64,000 bases of DNA from Micractinium sp. NFX-FRZ. Taxonomy: Eukaryota; Chlorophyta; Trebouxiophyceae; Chlorellales; Chlorellaceae. Location of the stretch: positions 27,867-91,866 of the forward strand of contig JAPTJF010000239.1 of assembly GCA_029339195.1 (NCBI GenBank), in the 5' to 3' direction. The number at the start of each line of letters is the position of its first letter. The first letter of the stretch is position 1. Positions 1 through 11,459 of the stretch are shown piece after piece. Below the pieces are notes generated by a model. It did not search any database, was not told where the DNA came from, and saw nothing but the letters and a program-made list of their open reading frames with translations. The position numbers were made by a program, and so were the translations under genes.

Positions 1-247
1 GCGCCAGGCGGTGTTGCCCTGCCAGCGACCACAGTGCAGCTCTGGCTGTGGTGGGGTGCAGCTGGAAGAATGGAAAACCTTCCATGGCAGTATTACTCCA
101 GTCCCTGGCTGGTGCAGCGCACGAAAGGGCCGCAGCTGTCGGTGCTTCCCTTTGTCGCTCGCCACCTCCTTGCGGGTGCTGGCCCAGCGCCGCCCACGCA
201 TGCTCAGCGTCTGCTGCCTCCGCCCGCCTCCCCGCCCCTGACTGCAG

Positions 248-3200
248 GGCAGCGAGCGGGGCATGCCAGTGCCGCTGCTGCCGCCGCCGCAACCCGTGCT
301 CATGCCTGAGCCGCGTGCCGACAGCGACAGCCAGGAGGGGCAGCAGCAGCCAGCAGTCCAGCCTGGAGGCAAGCAGAAGCAGCTGGCAGCGGGCAAGGGG
401 CAGGCGGCGGTGGCCGATGCCGCCACTGATGCTGAGCCGCAGCAGCAGCTGAACGATGCAGCCGCGCCTGGCGAGGAGGGTGCAAGCGGCGGCGACGCTG
501 CCGCGCCCGGCGGCGGCAAGTCGGCGCCGGCGGAGCATGAGCATGACGACAACACTGCTGCTGAGCTGCTGCTAGGCATGGGCTCCAAGTCTGACAGCGA
601 CGGAGGCGGCAGCGCTGGCAGCAGCGGGCGCAACCGCTCCGTCGGCGTGGCGGCAGCGGCGCGCCGGCGGCAGCAGGAGCGCGCGGCCGTGGCGGCAGGC
701 AACGGCGCTGCCAACGGCGGCGCAGCGGAAGAGGAGGAGGAGGAGGCGGAAGGGGAGGAGGAGGAAGAGGAAGAGGAGGAGGAGGAGGAGGGCGCACGGC
801 GCGGAGGCAAGGGCCGGCGTGGCGCGGGCAGCCTGCGGCGCTCCACCCGCCGGGCGCGCACCCCCGCCTACCGCGCCTCCGAGCTGCTTGGGTCGGCTTC
901 GGACGACGAGTTTGAGCCGGGAGCCAACAAGCGCGCAACCAAGGCGGCAGGTGCGCCAAGTGGGCCGCCGGAGGGGTGGGCGGCGTGTGGGCGGGCTGGA
1001 TGACAGCCAACGCATTAGGGAGGGTTGGCCGTATGCCGCTGGGGTGCAGTGTCCCACCGCCGTCGCCTGCTGGGTGCTGCCCAGGTGGCTGTTCCGGGGC
1101 TCTTTGCATGGGCAGCAGAAGCAGGCTCTGGCTGCTCCCACCCTCGCTGCTTCCTGCCTTGCTATGGCTGTTTTCTGCCTCTGCTGCTCTCCTGGCCTGT
1201 CCTCGGCCTCCCCGTCCCCGCCTGCGCCGCCCGCGGTTACGGTTGGCTGACCCCGCCCGCCCTGTGCCCCTCCCCCCTACAGCAGGTGCAGCGCGCACAC
1301 CCACCGCGGCCCTGGCGCCTCAGAAGAGCGAGCTCACCCTGCTCTGCGAGCGCTTCCAGCAGCAGTTTGGGCACCTACAGGTGTGTGCCGGCGGGCGGCA
1401 GGGCGAGGGGCAGGGGCTGTCGGGGAGAGGCGGCATGCTGCTGAATGTTGAAGCGCCTTTGAAACTTGCTGGAATGATTTTCACCCTTGCTGCAGGCGGA
1501 CGGCACCCCCAACATGCTGATGCTGAATGACGTGGCGGAGGCGCTGGGCGTGCCGCGCCGCCGCCTGTACGACGTCATCAACGTGTTTGAGTCGATCGAG
1601 GTGAGGGGCGGGTGCAGGAGGGGTGTGAGACAGCCGGTGACGTGGTCAGCGTGGGGGGGGGGGGGGGGGGAGGAGGTACTTTTATCTAGTTGTTTTTTGA
1701 ATTTTCTTTGAAATCTGGGCGTGCTTTGCGAGCGTGCTTTGCATGCAGTGCCGCCTGCAGTCGCACGGCGCTCGAGCAAGCTGCCAAGGCACCAGTAGGT
1801 AGGATCACCGGTTTCTACATTTTGACGGCTTCACCATGACACCACCACACCGCTGTTGCAACTGCAACCACCCTGCAGGTCATGCGGCGCGTGGGCAAGC
1901 TGATGTACGAGTGGGTGGGCTTTGACCACCTGCCGGGCCTGCTGGAGCAGCTGGCGCAGGATGAGACCAACGGTGGGTGGGCAGGGCAGGGCAGCAGGTC
2001 GGGGCGTGGCAGCCGGGGCAGGGGCAGGGGCGGGGCGGGGCGGGCGGGATAGGGGCGGGCGCAGCAGGGGCAGCACAGCGAGCGGGTGCGCGGGGCACTG
2101 GGGCCACGCCTGGGGAAGTTTGCTGAAGGAAGGGGAGTTGGGGGCACCAGGGCGCTGGCCTGGGGAGCCCTGCTGCAGGAGGCTGCTCCCTCAGGGGGCT
2201 GAGCTAGCCGTGCCATGCCTGGCCTTCGTGAGGGAGTTGCTGCTTTGTGGGCGGTGCAGCGGCGCGCTGCTGGGCATGGCTGGCCAGCCATGGGACCCCT
2301 GCTGCATGCAGTGCCAGCGTGTCACTGCGCCCCTCCCCGCCCACCCGCACCTCACACCCTCGCGCCCTTCCACCCTCCCTCCCGCTCTGCCTTGCTGCGT
2401 TGCCCATTGCAGGCGTGCCTGTTGAGGACCGCATCAGGCGCGCCCCCACCCTCATCATCGTGAACGAGGCAGGGGAGGAGATTGGCAGCGGCAAGGGCAA
2501 CTCCCACTCCCTCTGGGTCCTCTCCCGCCGCCTCGTGCGCATGCTGCTGAAGCAGCGGGGGCCCATTGCCCTCACCGCGGCGGCAGCCGTACTGGTGGGC
2601 CCCGGCGGCGTGTCGGACCCCAGCAAGCACCGCAGCCAGACGCAGGTGGGTGCACTGGTGGCGGGGGCATCAGGGCGGGCAGGCGGCTGGGCGGGCAGGC
2701 GGCTCTATGGCAGTGGCTCCTCTCCCCTGCAACCCTCCTCCCCCGCTGTCCACCTTCACCTTTTTCTCATTTCAAATTACGGCAGAGCGCCGGCTGCACA
2801 ATGTTGCAGTCCTACTTCTCAGTCCTAAACTTCCCCCCTCCGCCCGCATGTTGCCGCAAGGAGGAGCGCGGGCTGCATGAGATTGCCCCCCTCTCCTTTT
2901 GGCAACCCTACTTCCCGCAACCTTATCATCATTTCAACTCCCCCTTCCGCCCGCCCTCAGATCACGGTGGAGCGCCGGCTGTACGACATTGGCTCCATCC
3001 TCTGCAGCGTGGGCCTGCTGGAGCGCATCTACATGAAGAAGAGGTGGGACACTGTGCTTTCTTTCTTTGAAGGGGTGGTGGCAGCATGTGGCAGCCTGGG
3101 GCCAGGATTGCATGCACCCAGTTGTGGTGGGTTGCTGGTGTGGTGTTGGGTCCTGTGGGCAAACTGAAGCTCTGGCATTGGCCTTGTGGTGACAGCTACT

Positions 3201-5295
3201 TCAAGCTGTTGTGATGCGGGGTGGCATCACATCATAACTGACGCCCTTCGCCGCGCTCGCTCCCCGCCCCCCGCAGGCAGCCCGCGTTTGAGTGGATCTA
3301 CGGCTGGCGCCCAGGCGATGCCCACGACCCGCCAAAGCTGCCCAACCGGGTGGCCGCCCCCGAAGACGACGACGGGGCACGCGGCACGGCCGCCAGCCGC
3401 GCCGGGCGCAAGCGCTCCGTCGTCAAGGTTGTGGGCGAGGTCGGCGCGGCGGCTGCCGCCGCCGCCGCGCAGGCCAAGCGCCTGCGCTCTGCCGAGCTGC
3501 CGGGCAATGCTGGCGGGCAGGCGGCGGGCAGCGCGGCCGCTGCACAGATGATGGGTGCTGACCCAATGATGGCGGCGGCGGCGGCGGGCATGGCGCCCAT
3601 GGGCATGACTCCCTTTGGCATGCCCATGGCCGGCTTTGGGCACATGATGATGCCGCCCCCAGGCATGACTATGGGCGGCCCTGGCGGCCCTGGCGCCTCG
3701 CCCGCCATGCCAGGTGGCATGCCAGGCGGCATGCCAGGCATGTGGCCGGGCATGGGCATGCCAGGCATGCCGGGAATGGCTCCCATGGTGAGCCACGCTG
3801 TGCTGTGCTGTGCTGTGCTGTCTTGTGCTGTGCTGCAGTGCAATTCTGTCGGTGGGAGTACGCTCTGCGCGCCTGTGCGGTGCTGCAGCGCAATCTGTGG
3901 CTAGGAGGACGCTCTGCGCGCCTGGAGGTGGTTGCATGCTCCACTGCTCAGCACTTGCTTGAACTTGAACCGCGCTCCATGCCGCCCTTCCAACGCATGC
4001 CAGCAGCGTCCCTGCCGCACTTTGTGCGCCCGCCGCGTCACCCTCCCCGCCCCCTTCTCTCTGCCCCCCCTGGGTTCCGACCTCCTGTGCAGGACGACAA
4101 GCAGGCGGCGGCCATGGCGGCCAACGGCGGCATGCAGGGCATGCAGGGCATGCAAGGCATGCAAGGCATGCAGATGGCCCCCTTCTTTGCCCCGCCCGGC
4201 GCGTTCTTCCACAACCCGATGATGCAGGTGGGTGGGCAGGGCGGGGACAGGGCGGGGCGGAGGCCTGCTGCTGTTGCTGCTGCTCCTGCTGCTGCTGCTG
4301 CTGCTGCTGCTGGGCAGAGTGTCGGTGCTGTCACTGGTAGCACATGTGCAGGGGCGGTTGGCCGGGTGCTGGCACCACCCTTGCTGCACTGGACCATTAT
4401 TGCAGTGCAGCTGGGCATACGCATGAACCCTCCCGCCCCACCCGCGCCATCCTCTGATATCCGCACCCTCATCCCGCTGCAGATGAATGGCATGCACATG
4501 AACGGCGGCATGCCCATGCCGGCTGCTGCCTCTGCTGCCGCCGAGCCCAGCCCCGCTACGGGCGGAGAGGGGGTGGGGGCGGAGGCGAGCGGTGACTCGG
4601 GCGCTGCCGGTGCCGCCAGCGCGCCCGCTGCCAACGGTGCCCCTGCCGCCAACGGCGCCGCAGATGGCGCCGACGCAGCGGCGGCCGCTGCCAATGCGGC
4701 GGCGGCAGCAGCCGCCAACGGCATGGCGGGCATGGGTGGTGGCATGATGATGTGGCACCCTCAAATGATGATGAACCCTGCCATGGTTCAGCAGTACCAG
4801 ATGCAGCAGGCGGCCATGATGAAGCAGACGAGCGAGCAGATGGCGCAGCAGGCACAGCAGCAGCAGCAGGCGGGCAGCGGCGGCGGCAAGCCCGGCGGCG
4901 TGCCAAATGGGGGCATGCAGGGCATGCCCGGCTGCGCCGGCGCACCCGGCCCCTACCCAGGTAGGTGGGCCAGGCAAACAAGCCGCCACCCCGCCATTGT
5001 GCTGCGCCACGCTTCTCTGCTTGCCACCTTGCCAGCTGGGTGCCTGGGCGTCTGCGTGCTGCCCTGCCCTGCCCAGCCCCACCTCAGCCAAGCCCCACCT
5101 CAGCCAAGCCGGGCCCGCCCCGTTGACCACCCCGTCAACCTCTGCCTCCTTCCCTGGCTGTTGCCTGCCCGCCCTGCAGGTATGATGATGGCACCCTATC
5201 CTATGGCCTACCCCATGATGCAACACATGCCTGGCTTTGTGCCTGTGTCGGCGGGGGCGCCCAACAACGCCGGCGCCGGCGCCGCACCGCAGTGA
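248..5295 (+). CDS. DEL: Atypical E2F transcription factor (DEL / E2F7/8 type), 5' end possibly outside the window
   Basis: Exons: 248 or 263-950, 1283-1380, 1496-1600, 1879-1972, 2413-2645, 2961-3043, 3277-3787, 4093-4227, 4483-4960, 5180-5295. Counting from the ATG at 263 this is 847 codons including stop. Two E2F winged-helix domains are visible. The first carries PRRRLYDVINVFESIE (exon 3) and a DEL-like wing YEWVGFDHLPGLLEQL (exon 4). The second carries VERRLYDIGSILCSVGLLERI followed by PAFEW. Both keep the RRxYD DNA-contact core and no dimerisation domain follows, which defines the DEL/E2F7/8 class that represses E2F targets without a DP partner. The N-terminal 230 residues are acidic and low complexity (a Glu tract near 735-790). 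The C-terminal half is Met/Gly/Pro- and Ala-rich. An acceptor (tgcag) ends at 247 with an in-frame stop at 239, so translation starts at 263 or in an exon upstream of the window. Known family role: cell-cycle and endocycle repression. Confidence 0.9.
2776..2900 (+). repeat. Two degraded copies of the E2F exon-6 start inside the preceding intron
   Basis: The true exon begins at 2961 with ATCACGGTGGAGCGCCGG. A copy at 2776 matches about 23 of its first 30 bases (ATTACGGCAGAGCGCCGG), and another at 2863 reads GGAGCGCGGGCTGCATGAG. Both later copies follow a similar C-rich stretch containing ccgcccgc, so the duplicated unit includes the upstream intron flank. Neither copy gives an open, in-frame exon with splice sites on both sides. 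Confidence 0.8.
3829..3923 (+). repeat. Imperfect direct repeat in an E2F intron
   Basis: Two units of about 45 bp start with gctgcagtgcaat / gctgcagcgcaat and both end in acgctctgcgcgcctg. They follow a tgctg run just downstream of the donor at 3788. No coding frame is preserved. Confidence 0.7.
4263..4312 (+). repeat. GCT microsatellite in an E2F intron
   Basis: A run of gctgct units interrupted by gtt and cct, lying between exons 8 and 9 of the E2F gene. Intronic, so not expected to be translated. Confidence 0.85.
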
Positions 5296-6879
5296 GCGGC
5301 TCAGCCCGCCCGCCTGCCTGCCGGGCCTCTGGTCCAGGCCATCCTGCCTCTGCAGCCAAGGCGCACTGTGTGTCCACCTGGTGCCAGCTGTCGGGCTCTG
5401 GAGCCTGCTGTACTGCAGCGCTGGGAAATGAATTCTCTGTTGCCTGCCTGCTTGCTCGCTTGCTTGCTTGCTTGCTCGCTCGCTCTTGGTCCCCCCTTTC
5501 TGAACCGTTTCGTTTTGTTAGCTCGCCGGGCCCTCCCTCCTCCTTGGGCCACCACACCCTGAGGAAGGCTCTCCCGGAGTCTCACACTGGGCTTCTTAGG
5601 GCTCCCGCCTGCATTAACCTCACTCACCCAATTACCGCACCCCCCTCCCCCCCCCGCATCCCTCCTTTTTGATCGCGCATCTTTTTCCCCTCTGCTTGGG
5701 TCCGAAGGGCGGCCAGGGGTCGTGCGACTGGCGTGGGCAGCCCTCTGCGTCGCGCACCGCGTGCGTTTTTCCCCCCGGCTTTCTCGCCGCCGCCGTGGCG
5801 CGCGCCCACGTTTTTGCTCTGCTGTGCGGTGCCTCCCCTTGCGCCCCTGCCGGCCCCTGCGCCCCCAACCCTCCCATACTTCGGTCTCAGTGGATGGCCG
5901 GGTACGCCGCTCCTCTTACCCCCCCTCCCATTCGTGCATTGCTTCCCAGGACCCCCCCTGGCAGGCAGCGTGCAGCACAGCACAGCACGCCTGTGCTGCC
6001 CCTTGGGCTGGGGCATCAAATCCCACCCCACTCCCCCGTCGTTATGCTGCGCCGTGCGCCCTCCCCTGCTGCCCGCCTCTAGCTCGCACTACCCTGCACA
6101 CACACCACACACACTTCCGTCCTTCTCTTTGGTTTGGTTTGCTGCCAGCACTGTTAAAGTCCCCCCTGCATTCGTCTGTCGACGTACCCCACACACACAC
6201 TTCCCCTTTGTTGTGCCTTCTTCTGAGTGCTTGACGTTTCCATTCGCTCTTCGACTTGCAACAAACCAGAACGTGCGGCCACAATGGGCAGCGGGAAGGG
6301 CTGGTGGAGAGCACTCAGCACTGGCCAGCACGCGGCAAGGTTGGTGGTAGTGCGGGCAGCCTGTGCAATTGGAGGGGAAGCAAGCCAGCAAGGGGGACAA
6401 TCAGCTGTCAGAAGCAGTGTAAGCGTGCAGAGGTGACGAGGATTGCCATATGGACATGAACAGCTGCGTCATTTTGAGGGCCAGAAGGGGAGGTGTACGG
6501 CGAGGGGACCGTGAGCGGCGGCTGGCTTGCAGAGCACGCGCGTCATGGCGGCACAGCACAGCAGGCCTGCAGGCTGGCTTGCCACAGTCTCACGCCGCAG
6601 CGCCATCGCACATCCTGTCACATATAACATCTAGCAGCGCTACTCCCCAGCCACTCCACTGGTGCGCCACGCACCTGCAGTTCCAGTCGGGCGCCCACCA
6701 CCTGGCAGCGTCTCCTTCTGATATCCCGCTTCTCTGAAGATTTTAGCATAACGAGCGCAGCGAACGGCACTGTCCGCCGCAGCGCTGCTGCTGCATTCCC
6801 TGCAGCCGGCGCCTCGTTGGGGGGCCAGCCGAGGGCAGCCGCTGAGCTGCTGTTCAGTCAGGCATGCGGAGCTAGCGCA
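5296..6879 (+). other. E2F 3' UTR and spacer before the LOV kinase
   Basis: No supportable coding region. The strand is pyrimidine-rich, with a tandem gcttgctcgctt stretch at about 5450-5486. A TGTAA poly(A)-type signal lies at 6418-6422 and a weak TATA-like catataac at 6621. The LOV kinase promoter should lie within the last few hundred bases. Confidence 0.55.
6418..6422 (+). terminator. Candidate TGTAA poly(A) signal of the E2F gene
   Basis: Exact TGTAA, the usual green-algal poly(A) motif, about 1.1 kb after the stop. I saw no nearer copy, so the 3' UTR would be long. Confidence 0.4.
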
Positions 6880-9800
6880 ATGGCGACGCAAGGCGCTCCA
6901 AACGGAGGGCCTGCCGGCAGCGGCGGCTCTGCCGCCGGCGACCCAGCGGCTGCCCTCTTGGGGGACGTTCTCGCAAAGCTCAGCGTCAGCACCAGCGGTG
7001 GCCTGACTGTCCCACCGCCGCCTACATTTCAGTACGTGCCCGAGAGCATTGAGCAGGTGGGTGCCCGCTTGCTACGGCTGGGCGGTTTACTGTGCTCCTC
7101 CGCCCCCGATGGTCCGCAGCCTCAGGCACCGCTGGCAGCTGCGCAAGCAGCCGGCCCGCTGAGGTCGTTTGCTGCCCACATGTGCTGCTGCGCTCATTGC
7201 GCTGCTGAGCTCGCAAATCGACTCGGTCTGCTCCCTGGTTTGACTGAACATCTGCTCGGCTGGCCCGTTGCCTGTCGCGGCTGTGCTGCCCGCCGCCCGC
7301 GCGCTGCCCTTCCATCCTGTGCTGCCACCGCCGCCGCCGCCGCCCTCCACCCCCGCTGCGCATGCTGTGCTGCTGCACCATCCCCGTGCATGCACCCTCT
7401 GACCGTCCCTGCCCACCTGCCTGCCCACCTGCCCATCTCCCCTGCCCCTTGAGGCATCGCTCGCCTGCCTGCCCAGCACTGATCACCTCCCCCGCTTCCC
7501 CCTCCCCTGCCCGCCTGCCCGGCTGAGCAGGTGAGCAGCATGAAGGAGCTTCAAGAGCGGGTGGCTGAGCTGGAGCAGGCCCTGAAGCGGGAGCAGGACC
7601 GCAGCAAGCTGTTGCAGTCTGACCTGGCGCGCCTGCGGCAGCAGCACTCTTGGGGCCTCGCCGGCAGCGGCAGCAGCGGCGGCAGCTCGCCGCACCACCG
7701 CGGCCCCGCCCGCCTGGGGTCGCTGGACAGCACGGGAGCCGCGCCTGCAGACGCCTCGCCCTTTGCCGCCGGGCAGCTGCCGCTGGGGGCGCCCGCACAG
7801 GCGCCCGGCGACGGCGACGCCCCTGCCTCCGCCGCCGGCACAGCCTCCGTTGCCGCCGCCGCTGCCCACATGCCGCGTGTGCTCAGCCTGAGCAGCATCC
7901 CCAGCGGGCCAGCACCCACAGCGGGCGCCACGTCAGGAGACACCGTGGTGGTGAGCCGCTCAGCCCTGGAGCTTCTGTACTTGAAAGAAAGGGCCATGGA
8001 TGCAGCCAAGGAGGGCATCGTGATTGCAGACTGCTCCCTGCCCGACATGCCGCTCATCTACGCCAACGAGGGCTTCTCCCGCATGACGGGGTATGACCGG
8101 TCAACCGTGCTGGGCCGCAACTGCAGGTGGGTGCTGGGCGGGGGCATGTGCTTGTGGCGTGCGGGGCAGGTGCAGAATGGGTGCTGAGGGGACACTTGGC
8201 TGGCAGGCATGGGGCACGGCCGCTCAGGCGTGCGCCGGGGCGCAACCGCCGGTGGGTGCCGGGTGCGCAGAAGAGGTGTGGTGGGGTGTGGGGCGGGCAA
8301 TGCACCGCTTGTGGTGGGGCTCCGCCCGCCTCCAGGCCTGAAAACCTTGAAGGCTGGATGACAACAAGGGGCGCGGCCTCCTTGCACCCAAATTCTCTGC
8401 TGCTGCCAATCTGGCTGGGTTTTCCCAACACCCCCCGGCCAGCTCCTGCAACCCACACTCCCATGCAAATGAGGCGACATTGTTGACCCCCCAGCCTCCT
8501 GCTGCCCTGCCGCCCCGCAGGTTCCTGCAAGACCCACCGCCCGGCTGCTCCAACCCTGACTCTGAGGCAAACCAGGCGGCGGTGAAGGAGCTGCGGGCAG
8601 CCATCAATGCAGGCATGCCCTGCGTGGTGCAGCTGATGGTGGGTGGGCTGGGGGCACCCGCGTGCTGCTTCTGCCTGCCGCCGCTGCCTGTCTGCTGATG
8701 GTGGGTGGGCTGGGAGCACGCTTGCTGCCGCTGTTTGCCGCCGCTGCCTGTCTGCTGATGCTGGGTGGGCTGGGAGCACGCTTGCTGCCGCTGCCTGCTG
8801 CTGCCCTGCCGCTTCTTGTTGTCGCTGCCGACAGGTGCGCTGCCTCGGGGCCGCCGCCGTTGGCGATGCCTTTGCCAGCTCAGTCCACTGACCTGCCCGC
8901 TGTCCCTCCCCTCCCTCCGCTCCTCTTTTCGAGCGCAGAACTACAAGCGCAGCGGCGACCCGTTTGTCAACTACCTCTCCCTCAACCCCGTGTACGACGA
9001 GTGTGGCAAGCTGACGCACTACGTGGGGGTGCAGGTGGGCACGCTGTGCACGCTGTGTGTTGTGCTGCATGCTGTGCTGCATGCTGTGCTGGGGTGGTGC
9101 ATGGGGAGTGAGTTTGCCTGGCAAGTGCATGCATGCACGCGCAAGGGTGCTGCTGGGGGGTGGGCGCGTTTGGGTGGCTAATTTACATCAACCAGCTTGC
9201 ACGCCTTTCCTCGCCCGTCCCCTCATTACGCAACCTCCTGATATTCCCTCACCCTCCCCTCTGCACTCAACCTCCTGATGTAACATCAATGCAGAGCGAC
9301 ATCACGGAGCTGGTCAACCACCGCAAGGCTGAGCTGGCAGCCAAGCACGCGGCGCTGCAGGCGGCGGCAGCCACCGAGGCCAAGAGCCAGTTCCTGGCGC
9401 GCATGTCCCACGAGATCAGGACCCCCCTGAACGGGATGATTGCGGTGGGGCAGCTGCTGGCGGACACACCTCTGAGCCCGGCACAGGTGGGGTGTGGGGT
9501 GAGGGTGGGCGGGCAGGGGGCCGGGCAAGGTGGGGTAGGAAGAAGGGAGGGAGTTGGACGGGCCGTGGGGCAGCTGCTGGCCCAGCATGGCGCAGGTGCG
9601 TGCTGCGGGACAGGAGAGCGGCGGGATTGAGGGCCAGGGACAGGGCAGGGCGGGCGATGCCTCCTGCAGCCTTGGCCGCAAATCACCTGCCCCTCTCGCA
9701 TGCTACACATGTCTTCGTTGCTGCGCCACCCGGCCTTGCCCTTCTGCAGTGGGACCTGGTCAACACCGTCCGCTGCTCTGGCAACGAGATGCTGCCTGCC

Positions 9801-11428
9801 CTGACCATCCCATCACTCACCTGCCCTGTCCCGTGCCCTGTCCTGCCTTCTTTCCCCCGCAGTGGGACCTGGTCAACACGATTCGCTGCTCCGGCGAGAC
9901 GCTGCTCACCTTGATCACCGACATCCTGGACTTTTCTCGCATCGAGGCCAATAAGATGGTGGGCACAGAAGAATGCAACACCACTGGAATGCTACACTGG
10001 TTGGCCGGGGGAGAGTGCCAGGGGCTGAAGGGGGCTGCGGCGGTGTGCATGTTCACAGTCGTCATGGATTCGACTCGAGGCCAACAAGATGGTGGGCACA
10101 GAAGAATGCAACAACACTGGGAATGCAACACTGGTTGGCCGGGGGAGAGCGCCAGCAGCTTGTAGGGTTCTCCGGCAGTGTGCAGCATGATGAACACAGG
10201 AGTCCTGGACATGTGTTGAGGCCCACGGGATGGTGAGGGCAAGTCACCCTGGGGGATATAAGTGCAAGCATGAGGGCTGGGTGCACGCGGCTGCCTTGGC
10301 ACATGTTGACACACCTGCGTATTTTCCCCTTACTTTCCACTCTGTCCTCTGTCTGCAGGTGCTCAGCAGCGCCGACTTCCGGCTGCAGACGGTGATTGAG
10401 GCAGCCATGGAGATTGCGGGGCTGCACGCCGCGCAGAAGCGGCTGCAGGTGGCGTACAACATTGCAGACTCGGGTGAGAGCGGGGGGCCCGCCAGATGAG
10501 TGCTTGCTTGTTTGTGTTTACAGTCCGTTTGTCCGCAATGAAACTTGCGATACAGATGCATGCTGCTGATGATGTCAGCAGGTTGCTGGGGTGGGCGGGG
10601 CCCTGCTGCTGTGGGGCGTGGTTACAGCGGCCTGCGCCAGGTGCGCGTTTGCCGGACGGGCTGCCTGTCAGACCTTCTGCCCGGCTCCCGGACCCACCTC
10701 GAGCCATGTCCTGTTTCTCCACCTCGCTCGTGCCATCTCCCTCGTGTCCGCTCATGTCCCTGTGCGCTCCCCCACCTTCTGTGCCCTCACCCGCACACGC
10801 GCTGCCCTCCCTCGTGCCTGCAGTGCCCCCTATCGTGGTGGGCGACGCGCAGCGGCTGCAGCAGATCCTGCTCAACATGTGAGGCCGCCGCCCGCGTGCA
10901 TGCTCCCGCTTCTCTGCTTGCCTCCTGGCCGTCCTGCGTGACTCCTGCCTCTGCACATGCTAAGCTCAACATGTGAGAGAGACACATTTGACTGCAGGCA
11001 GCAGGGGTACTTGGTCCTTTGGTGCAGGGAGTTGAGCCGCCTGGCTTGCATGCTCCTGCTTGGGTCTCTGCTTGCTCCTCTGCTTGGCTCTTTGGTGCCT
11101 CCTGCCCTTCCTGCCTCACCCTGCCTCTCCCTGCATCATCCCAAGCTTCTCCTCCAGCATTCCTGCCGCTCCTACAGCTGCCCGCGTGCCCCCTCCCCTC
11201 TCACCCTCCTTCCCCCGCTCCCGTTTTGCCCCACCCCCGGCCGGCTGCTTCTTGCCCCGTCTGCAGCCTCAACAACGCAGTCAAGTTCACGGAAGTGGGG
11301 GAGATACTGCTGGAGGTGTGGGCACACGATGAGGAGCAGGGGGAGGAGGAGGGGGATCGGGCAGCAGGCCAGCAGCAGGCGGGTGCGGCAGCCCCGCAGG
11401 CGCAGCTGCCAGCAAGCGCCGCCGCCCC

Positions 11429-11459
<31 letters not shown>

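Noticed and set aside
300..1304. 334-codon minus-strand open frame
   Set aside because: It is the antisense of the low-complexity E2F exon. Its Pro/Arg-rich sequence is what GC-rich sense DNA produces, and it has no domain.
1652..1669. Poly-G run near E2F exon 3 as a regulatory quadruplex
   Set aside because: A homopolymer in an intron. Nothing in the sequence shows function, and the length may be a sequencing artefact.
3227..3937. 236-codon minus-strand frame with His/Ala-rich repeats
   Set aside because: Antisense of the Met/Gly-rich E2F exons.
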